DNA from: Oscillospiraceae bacterium
Lineage (GTDB): Bacteria; Bacillota; Clostridia; Oscillospirales; UBA929
Assembly: GCA_031271325.1 (NCBI GenBank)
Contig: JAISVY010000101.1
Location: forward strand, 1 to 10,350
Direction: 5' to 3'
DNA length: 10,350 nt
Every line of letters begins with the position of its first letter. Position 1 is the stretch's first letter. Below are positions 5,654-10,350 of the stretch, one piece after another. Under the pieces are notes generated by a model. That model did not search any database. It saw nothing but the letters and a program-made list of their open reading frames with translations, and was not told the DNA's origin. The translations under genes were made by a program, and so were the position numbers.

Positions 5654-6406
5654 ACACCACAATTGTTCTTCTCAAAAAAGCTGCCGCGTGATCCGCGGGA
5701 GCGGTTTGCCGCGCTGGAGGCGATGGGGTACGCGCCGGTGTTCACCCTGTACCAAGAACACGGCGATACCGTCGTCCGGCTGCGCAAACCGTTTGAATGT
5801 CCGGGGGCGGACGCGCTGATTGAATCTCAGCCGCACGGCGACGCGATCGTGACCGATCAGCCGGGGTTGTGTATCGGCGTGAAAACCGCCGACTGCGTAC
5901 CCGTCCTGCTTTGGGACGGGACAGCGGGTGTGGCGGCGGCGGCACACGCGGGTTGGCGCGGCACGGCGAAGGACATCGTGGGTAAAACCGTGCGGGTGAT
6001 GCGCGGCGAATTCGGCGCGAGACATATCTCGGCGGCGATCGGACCCTGCGTCTGCGCCCACTGCTACGATACGGGAAGCGACGTGCCGGAAGCGATGCCG
6101 CCGGAAGCGTTTGACTATATCACGATGACCGCGCCGGGTCGGTTTACGGTAGACCTGCCCGGCATCAACGCCGCGCTGCTGCGCCGCGCGGGTGTGTCGG
6201 AGATAACCATGCCGAAGGCGTGTACCGCGTGCCGCCCGGACATGTATTGGTCGCACCGCAGGCACGGGAACGACCGCGGCTTGCAGGTATCGGTTATACG
6301 ATTAAGAAGCTCTAAAAATCTCATGTTCGCCGAAGGCGAACGAGCGGAGCGCTTGCGAACAGGCGGCTGTGCCGCGGCATCGCAAGCGGGAGCGGGAGGT
6401 TTTTAG
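5651..6406 (+). CDS. pgeF: YlmD/PgeF-family protein, apparently altered at both ends
   Basis: This 251-residue protein belongs to the YlmD/YfiH/LACC1-like family (peptidoglycan editing factor, laccase-domain proteins, with purine nucleoside phosphorylase or adenosine deaminase activity in studied members). The metal-binding triad is visible: His37 in YQEHGDTV, Cys82 in KTADCVPV and His99 in AAHAGWRGT. GPCVCAHCYDTG and the C-terminal CTACRPDMYWSHRRHGNDRG are also typical. About 30-40 residues usual at the N-terminus, including the STRxGGVS...SLNL segment, are missing: only 33 residues precede YQEHG. The first codons come from repeat element 1. At the other end the family core ends at VSVIRL (residue 218), and 33 further residues are encoded by repeat element 2. 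It stands alone, not in a ylm cell-division cluster. Activity is uncertain although the catalytic residues are intact. Confidence 0.88.
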   Translation: MTPQLFFSKKLPRDPRERFAALEAMGYAPVFTLYQEHGDTVVRLRKPFECPGADALIESQPHGDAIVTDQPGLCIGVKTADCVPVLLWDGTAGVAAAAHAGWRGTAKDIVGKTVRVMRGEFGARHISAAIGPCVCAHCYDTGSDVPEAMPPEAFDYITMTAPGRFTVDLPGINAALLRRAGVSEITMPKACTACRPDMYWSHRRHGNDRGLQVSVIRLRSSKNLMFAEGERAERLRTGGCAAASQAGAGGF

Positions 6407-6408
6407 AG
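6310..6408. repeat. Repeat element 2 with matching terminal inverted repeats, overlapping the pgeF 3' end
   Basis: The left arm CTCTAAAAATCTC (6310-6322) differs from element 1 by one base that still allows a U-G pair with the right arm GAGGTTTTTAGAG (6396-6408). Inside are a TTCGCC-GAA-GGCGAA hairpin and a larger nested stem, GCTTGCGA with TCGCAAGC enclosing GCGGC-TGT-GCCGC. The shared flank TAAGAAG begins at 6303. GTGACACAATTGACAACGGACAG follows the right arm; its first part matches element 1 and its later part resembles the units at 278-310. The first 97 nt are translated as the C-terminal extension of pgeF. Confidence 0.8.
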
Positions 6409-6459
6409 TGACACAATTGACAACGGACAGCAAACAACAGACAACGGGGGGCGAACGGT

Positions 6460-7989
6460 TTGGGTAAAAAAATCGTTTCACTTCTTTGTCTTGTTCTGCT
6501 GCTGCCGGGCTGTTCGCAGCTTTTCCCGTACGATTACCCGGAGGCTGCGCCTTCGCCGTCGCCTTCGCCGTCGCCCGCGCCGATTGTGCTGCCCAGCCCC
6601 GCGCCGAAAGCGAATATGTTCGGCATCGCCTATTCGCCCGTGAGTTCATTTCAGCCGCTGACCGATACCCTGCGGCACAACGACCATATCGCGCGCCTGT
6701 GCTACGAAGGTCTTTTCGAGCTGGACGAGACGTTTACGCCGCAGCCGCTGCTGTGTACCGCGATGGAGACGGAAGACAACATCACATTCCGTTTCACCCT
6801 GCGTGAAGGGGTCTTTTTTCATGACGGAAGCCCGCTGACCGCCGCCGATGTGGTGTACTCGGCGGAACTGGCGCGGCAGGAGGGCAACCCGTATGCCGCC
6901 CGGCTCGCTTGCGTCGCCGGTGTATACGCGGCGGACGGCCGCACGGTGACGGTCGAGATGAACCGGGCGGTTTGGAACGCCGCCGCGCTGTTTGATTTCC
7001 CCATCGTGCGCGAGGTTACGTCGAGCGTCGCGCCCGGTACGGGTCCGTACCGGATGACGGTGTCGGGCGAGGGCAATTATTTAATAGCCTCGGATACTTG
7101 GTGGCGGGAAAAACCGTTGCCGGTCAGCCGCATTGATTTGGTCGCCGCCGAAAGCGCCGATAAGCTGGTTTATTCGTTTCAGTACGGCTATATCGCGATG
7201 CTACCCGCCGACCTGTGGGAGACCTTTTCGCCCGGTATCAGCTCGGGGTTTGAGCAGGTTTCTTTCCCGTCGGGAATCGTGCAGTTTATCGGCATCAATA
7301 CCGGGCGCGAGCCGCTTGACGACCCGGAACTGCGGCGCGCTCTCGCGCTCGCGCTCGATCGCCAAGGCGCGATAGACGCGGTATACGGCGCGGACGCGGT
7401 CGCCGCCGCGCTGCCGGTGCCGCCCGCTTCGCCGTTTTACTCGCACCCGGCGGCGGAGCGGTACCGCCGCGACCCGGAAGCGGCGGCGGGTATTATGGCA
7501 AGCTGCGCGCAAGCGCCGGAACTGGAGCTGGTTGTCAGCTTGGAAAACGCCGCCCGCGTGCAGATGGCCGAAGCCGCGGCGGAATCGTTCCGCGCCGCCG
7601 GTTTTGTCGTGACGGTGCGCGCGTTGATCTGGCAGGATTTTCAGCAAGCGTTGTCGGACGGCGATTTTGACCTTTGCTATGCCGAGGCGAACCCCGCGCG
7701 GAACTACGACCCTCGGGAGTTTTTCCTGCCCGGCGGCGCGTTTTCCTTCGGCGGAAGCGAGGCGATTTTGGAAACCGCCGCCTTGCTGGACACCGCCGAC
7801 CCGTACGCGCCCGACGGGAGCGCCGCGCTGGAAGCGCTTTGGGACGCGGTCTACGGCGAGCTTCCGATGCTGACCGTCTGTTTCCGCAACCAGAAATTTC
7901 TCTCGCAGCGCGGTCTGCTGAGCGGTCAGACGCCGACCTTCGCGAACCCATATTACCGTTTTGCGGATTGGACAGTAACGAGGGAGTAA
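6460..7989 (+). CDS. ABC transporter substrate-binding lipoprotein, family 5 (peptide/nickel type)
   Basis: This 509-residue extracellular lipoprotein begins MGKKIVSLLCLVLLLPGCSQ: a signal peptide with lipobox LPGC and lipidated Cys18, followed by a repetitive Pro/Ser linker (PSPSPSPSPAP). The mature part is a type 5 solute-binding protein of OppA/DppA kind: a SSFQPLTDTLRHNDHIARL N-terminal lobe, the diagnostic FRFTLREGVFFHDGSPLTA with AADVVYS around residues 110-135, GTGPYRM near 190, LRRALALALDR in the middle and YDPREFF near 416. Length is normal for the family. The start is a TTG 8 nt after GGGGGG (6446-6451); no ATG or GTG in frame gives the signal peptide. No permease or ATPase gene is adjacent, so it is an orphan binding protein. 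The ligand cannot be predicted. Confidence 0.9.
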   Translation: MGKKIVSLLCLVLLLPGCSQLFPYDYPEAAPSPSPSPSPAPIVLPSPAPKANMFGIAYSPVSSFQPLTDTLRHNDHIARLCYEGLFELDETFTPQPLLCTAMETEDNITFRFTLREGVFFHDGSPLTAADVVYSAELARQEGNPYAARLACVAGVYAADGRTVTVEMNRAVWNAAALFDFPIVREVTSSVAPGTGPYRMTVSGEGNYLIASDTWWREKPLPVSRIDLVAAESADKLVYSFQYGYIAMLPADLWETFSPGISSGFEQVSFPSGIVQFIGINTGREPLDDPELRRALALALDRQGAIDAVYGADAVAAALPVPPASPFYSHPAAERYRRDPEAAAGIMASCAQAPELELVVSLENAARVQMAEAAAESFRAAGFVVTVRALIWQDFQQALSDGDFDLCYAEANPARNYDPREFFLPGGAFSFGGSEAILETAALLDTADPYAPDGSAALEALWDAVYGELPMLTVCFRNQKFLSQRGLLSGQTPTFANPYYRFADWTVTRE

Positions 7990-8086
7990 TTCTATTTTTC
8001 GTTTTAAGCATTCGGGAGGAAACGCGAGCAAAACGGCGTTTACGCGGGGTTGGCGGAGATGGGTTAAAAATTTTTCGGAAACACGC
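7990..8086. other. Intergenic stretch with no clear gene or terminator
   Basis: Between the binding-protein stop and the rplM promoter I see no coding sequence. AAACGC and GCGTTT can form a weak 6-bp hairpin near 8022-8043, but no T-run follows. An AAAAATTTTT tract lies at about 8066-8075, near the upstream edge of the rplM promoter, where AT-rich DNA can act as an UP-like element. Confidence 0.4.
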
Positions 8087-8115
8087 TTGACAAGCGAGGT
8101 CATCTGTGTTTTAAT
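8087..8115 (+). promoter_or_regulatory. Sigma-A promoter for rplM-rpsI
   Basis: A perfect TTGACA (8087-8092), a 17-nt spacer and TTTAAT (8110-8115, five of six bases of the consensus) form a strong promoter, as expected for ribosomal protein genes. The start point would be near 8121-8122, giving a leader of about 155 nt before rplM. Confidence 0.85.
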
Positions 8116-8119
8116 ATGG

Positions 8120-8277
8120 GAGCGCTTTCTCGCAAGCGCTCGCGCTGTTCGCCCGGCGGCGGACACGAGATTTTCAAAGCGTTGTCTCGGAGGATACATT
8201 CCGGCGCGGCAACGTCCCGATTCTAACCGAGAAAAACATCAGTTTTTCAAGGAACCCAAATTTGAGGAGGCTCCCGA
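8120..8277 (+). promoter_or_regulatory. Structured 5' leader of rplM-rpsI, candidate L13 leader
   Basis: The transcript leader is long and can fold. GAGCGCTT (8120-8127) pairs with AAGCGCTC (8134-8141) right at the predicted start point, and GAAAAAC with GTTTTTC forms a 7-bp hairpin around ATCA at about 8230-8247, shortly before the ribosome binding site GAGGAGG (8264-8270). Firmicutes rplM operons are known to carry an L13 leader RNA bound by the L13 protein for feedback control. Position and length fit that, but I cannot confirm the conserved core by eye. No stem followed by a T-run, as in an attenuator, was found. Confidence 0.5.
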
Positions 8278-8718
8278 ATGGGCACGTACATGGCAAACCC
8301 CGAAACCGTTGAACGGCAATGGTATCTGCTCGACGCCGCAGGCGTTCCGCTGGGGCGCACCGCCGCCGAAGCCGCCGTGCTGCTGCGCGGCAAACACAAA
8401 CCCGAATTCACCCCGCATGTTGATTCCGGCGATTTTGTCGTCGTCATCAACGCCGACAAAGCCGTTCTCACCGGGCGGAAGGCGGAGCAGAAATACTACC
8501 GCCGCCACAGCGGTTTTGAGGGCGGTCTGAAAGAGACGAAATACCGTATTTTAATGGAAAAGCGCCCCGAACTCGCCATGGAGCTTGCCGTTAAGGGTAT
8601 GATTCCGCGCACCACGCCCGGGCGCAAAGCGATGACGCGCCTAAAAGTTTACAAGGGCGCGGAACATCCGCACGGTTCGCAAAAACCCGTAGCCCGCAGC
8701 ATAGGAGGGAACGCGTAA
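8278..8718 (+). CDS. rplM: 50S ribosomal protein L13
   Basis: This 146-residue protein is of normal bacterial L13 length and is an early-assembly protein of the large subunit. Typical features are MANPETVERQWYLLDAAG, GRTAAEAAVLLRGKHKP, DFVVVINADKAVLTGRK, YYRRHSGFEGGLK and GMIPRTTPGRKAMTRLKVY, ending GAEHPHGSQKP. The start at 8278 has GAGGAGG 7 nt upstream; an internal Met (MANPET) is possible but has no better site. The stop codon overlaps the rpsI start by one base (TAATG), giving translational coupling. The rplM-rpsI pair is the standard bacterial arrangement. Confidence 0.98.
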   Translation: MGTYMANPETVERQWYLLDAAGVPLGRTAAEAAVLLRGKHKPEFTPHVDSGDFVVVINADKAVLTGRKAEQKYYRRHSGFEGGLKETKYRILMEKRPELAMELAVKGMIPRTTPGRKAMTRLKVYKGAEHPHGSQKPVARSIGGNA

Positions 8719-9122
8719 TGTATCAGCCGAAGAAAACATATTTTTACGGCACGGGGCGCAGAAAATCCTCCGTCGCCCGCGTCCACCTCTTCCCGAACGG
8801 CACCGGCGAAATCACGATCAACAAGCGCGAGATCGATAAATATTTCGGTTTGGAAACACTCAAGGCCATCACCCGTCAGCCGCTGGTCACCACCGCCACG
8901 ATCGGGCGGGTGGACATCGAGGCGACAGTGGTCGGCGGCGGCGTTTCGGGGCAAGCCGGCGCGATCCGGCACGGCATCGCCCGCGCGCTGCTGAAAATGA
9001 ACGAAGAGTTCCGTCCCGCGCTGAAGCAAGCCGGGTTCCTCACCCGCGACCCGCGCATGAAGGAGCGCAAGAAATACGGACTCAAAGCGGCGAGAAGAGC
9101 TTCGCAGTTCAGCAAACGTTAG
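8718..9122 (+). CDS. rpsI: 30S ribosomal protein S9
   Basis: This 134-residue protein is a normal-length S9. It shows YGTGRRKSSVARVHLFPNGTG at the N-terminus, the INKREIDKYFG segment, GGGVSGQAGAIRHGIARAL, and the conserved basic tail KYGLKAARRASQFSKR. The C-terminal SKR contacts tRNA in the ribosomal P site in studied ribosomes. Ribosome binding site AGGAGGG (8703-8709) lies 8 nt before the ATG, inside the end of rplM. The gene ends the operon and is followed by a repeat-like stretch and a bidirectional terminator before convergent purD. Confidence 0.98.
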   Translation: MYQPKKTYFYGTGRRKSSVARVHLFPNGTGEITINKREIDKYFGLETLKAITRQPLVTTATIGRVDIEATVVGGGVSGQAGAIRHGIARALLKMNEEFRPALKQAGFLTRDPRMKERKKYGLKAARRASQFSKR

Positions 9123-9129
9123 AAAATTA

Positions 9130-9168
9130 AGGGTTCTAAAACCCATGGTTTCATTCGGCGAAGCCGAA
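9130..9168. repeat. Palindromes after rpsI resembling the repeat elements
   Basis: GGGTT-CTAA-AACCC (9131-9144) and TTCGGC-GAA-GCCGAA (9154-9168) are two small hairpins placed in the same order as the left arm and the TTCGCC-GAA-GGCGAA hairpin of element 2. The preceding AATTAAG also resembles the ATTAAGAAG flank of element 2. This looks like a diverged relative, although base identity outside the palindromes is limited. Confidence 0.5.
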
Positions 9169-9217
9169 CGAAAACGGGCGCAGCGCTTGCGAACAGGCGC
9201 TGCGTTCATTTTTCGTT
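9167..9217. terminator. Bidirectional terminator between rpsI and purD
   Basis: CGCAGCGC (9179-9186) pairs perfectly with GCGCTGCG (9197-9204) around a 10-nt loop. AACGAAAA (9167-9174) is the reverse complement of TTTTCGTT (9210-9217), so the stem is flanked by an A-tract on one side and a T-tract on the other. It can therefore end transcription of rpsI (plus) and of purD (minus). The purD stop codon (9216-9218) overlaps its edge. Part of the stem and loop, AGCGCTTGCGAACAGGCG (9182-9199), is identical to 6348-6365 in repeat element 2. Confidence 0.8.
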
Positions 9218-10350
9218 ATAACAGGATCCCGGAGGATCTCCCGATGTCCCGGCGGTAAAACGCGCCGTCAAAGCGGACGGTATCAATGTTTGCGTAAACG
9301 CGGCGGAGCGCGTCTTGCTGCGTCTTTCCCTTGGCGCAGAGCGACAGGACGCGCCCGCCGCTTGTGACGAGGGTTCCCGCTTCGCCCGGCGCCGTCCCGG
9401 CGTGAAACACAATAATATCCGGAGGCAGCTTGTCCAGACCGCTAACCGGAAGCGCGGTACGGTAATTTTCGGGATACCCGCCGCTCGCGAGCACCACACA
9501 CGCGCACGCTTCGTCCGACCACACCGGCGCGGCTTCGCCGAGCCTTCCTTCTTCGATTGCCAAAAACAGTTCCAGCAGGTCGCTTTCGAGCAGCGGCATC
9601 AGCGCCTGCGCTTCCGGGTCGCCGAACCGCGCGTTATACTCGATTACTTTCGGTCCTTCCGCCGTCAGCATCAGCTCAAAATACAAAACGCCGGAAAACG
9701 GCCGCCCTTCGTTCCGCAGGGCATCCACCGTCGGCCGGATTATCTCGCGCATACAACGCTCCGCCAACTCCGGCGTGTAGTCGGGTACCGGGGTGATCAC
9801 GCCCATGCCGCCTGTGTTCAGCCCTTCGTCGTTGTCAAAGGCGCGTTTGTGGTCGCGGGAAGACGGCATCGGGCAGATCGTTCCGCCGTCGGTGAAGCAG
9901 AGCGCCGTCACCTCGCGCCCCTCCATATACTCCTCGATAACCACTTGTTTGCCGGCGCCGCCGAAGCGCCCTTCTTCCATCATCCCGCGCAGCGTCTCCT
10001 CGGCTTCGGCGGCGCTGCGCGCAATCACCGCCCCTTTGCCGACCGCCAATCCGTCCGCTTTGATCACAATCGGTTTCGCCGGCGACGGGTGTCGCGAGTT
10101 CGCGTAGCGAACAGCGGTTTCGCAATCGGTGAATACCTCATAAGCCGCCGTCGGGATGTTGTATTTCTTCATCAGGTTTTTGGCGTATATCTTGCTCCAT
10201 TCGATTTCGGCTGCCGCTTTGGTGGGTCCGAACGCCCGCACGCCGGCGGCTTGGCAGGCATCCACCAATCCCTTCTCAAGCGGGTCGTCCGACGCGACGA
10301 CAACGAAATCAATCCCGTTTTCCGCCGCGAAGGTCACCAGCGCGTCAACC
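9216..10350 (-). CDS. purD: Phosphoribosylamine-glycine ligase (GAR synthetase), 5' end outside window
   Basis: This enzyme joins glycine to phosphoribosylamine using ATP, the second step of purine synthesis. The window holds 377 residues, so about 45-50 N-terminal residues are missing beyond the right edge. The reading frame stays open to 10350 (VDALVTFAAENGIDF). Recognisable ATP-grasp features are AFGPTKAAAEIEWSKIYAK, PIVIKADGLAVGKGAVIA (glycine-rich loop), VVIEEYMEGREVTAL, SSRDHKRAFDNDEGLNTGG, MGVITPVPDYTP, and metal-site residues in YFELMLT and VIEYNARFGDPEAQALMPL. The C-terminus FYRRDIGRSSGILL is usual. One local oddity is about four extra residues in RYANSRHPSPAK just before PIVIK, encoded over a palindrome (10098-10112). 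No other pur gene is visible. Confidence 0.96.
   Translation of the reverse strand, partial: VDALVTFAAENGIDFVVVASDDPLEKGLVDACQAAGVRAFGPTKAAAEIEWSKIYAKNLMKKYNIPTAAYEVFTDCETAVRYANSRHPSPAKPIVIKADGLAVGKGAVIARSAAEAEETLRGMMEEGRFGGAGKQVVIEEYMEGREVTALCFTDGGTICPMPSSRDHKRAFDNDEGLNTGGMGVITPVPDYTPELAERCMREIIRPTVDALRNEGRPFSGVLYFELMLTAEGPKVIEYNARFGDPEAQALMPLLESDLLELFLAIEEGRLGEAAPVWSDEACACVVLASGGYPENYRTALPVSGLDKLPPDIIVFHAGTAPGEAGTLVTSGGRVLSLCAKGKTQQDALRRVYANIDTVRFDGAFYRRDIGRSSGILL
10098..10112. repeat. Palindrome inside purD
   Basis: GTTCGC-GTA-GCGAAC is a perfect 6-bp inverted repeat with a 3-nt loop, followed by a further TCGCGA-type palindrome at about 10092-10097. Its TTCGC/GCGAA vocabulary and 3-nt loop match the small hairpins in the intergenic repeats. 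It coincides with a segment of PurD that seems about four residues longer than common homologues. Confidence 0.45.

Noticed and set aside
5672..6265. Minus-strand open frame opposite pgeF
   Set aside because: It is an antisense shadow with no motif. pgeF is clearly recognised on the other strand.
5496..6408. Autonomous insertion sequence around pgeF
   Set aside because: No transposase or remnant is seen between the inverted repeats. The only gene inside is pgeF, so at most it is a non-autonomous or composite structure.
6416..6446. TTGACA at 6416 as a promoter for the binding protein
   Set aside because: No -10-like hexamer is found 16-18 nt downstream; the sequence there is GACAAC. It belongs to the short repeat units.
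7201..8199. Minus-strand 332-codon frame opposite the binding protein and rplM leader
   Set aside because: It is Arg-rich and without family features, and it runs across a consensus promoter on the other strand. Treated as a shadow.

Overview
The window looks like chromosome of a GC-rich member of the Clostridia (Firmicutes), most plausibly an Oscillospirales-type bacterium. This rests on strong AGGAGG-type ribosome binding sites, near-consensus sigma-A promoters, two lipoproteins with Pro/Ser linkers, a CheA/CheW pair, an rplM-rpsI operon preceded by a structured leader, and numerous small palindromic repeats between genes. The species cannot be named from sequence alone.

Layout. Positions 1-140 (minus) hold the N-terminus of a secreted lipoprotein that runs off the left edge. 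Positions 165-338 are a repeat mosaic bounded by inverted repeats. A minus-strand block follows: cheA (875-2989) then cheW (396-854), ending in a strong hairpin at 352-383. Upstream of it, also minus, is a DUF3810-type membrane metalloprotease-like protein (3066-4169). Its promoter diverges from that of prfB, encoding release factor 2 (4367-5491, plus). Next are a peptidoglycan-editing-factor/YlmD-family gene (pgeF, 5651-6406) and a family 5 ABC substrate-binding lipoprotein (6460-7989). Then comes a consensus promoter with a leader of about 155 nt driving rplM-rpsI (8278-9122). The convergent purD gene (9216 to the right edge, minus) shares a bidirectional terminator with rpsI.

Functionally this is mostly housekeeping: chemotaxis signalling (CheA autokinase coupled to receptors by CheW), translation (RF2, L13, S9), purine synthesis (PurD), nutrient uptake or sensing by a lipoprotein, and peptidoglycan editing or nucleoside metabolism (PgeF/YlmD).

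The most unusual part is the repeat layer. A family of small modular elements with terminal inverted repeats sits tightly against gene ends. Two copies bracket pgeF. The upstream copy ends exactly on the pgeF start codon and carries its Shine-Dalgarno inside the terminal stem, while the downstream copy overlaps the 3' end and adds about 33 residues. The pgeF product also appears to lack the usual N-terminal segment of its family. An 85-90 nt sub-repeat inside the pgeF upstream copy recurs in inverted orientation near the left edge, and an 18-nt core of the downstream copy recurs in the rpsI terminator. No CRISPR array, tRNA, rRNA, transposase or phage gene was seen.
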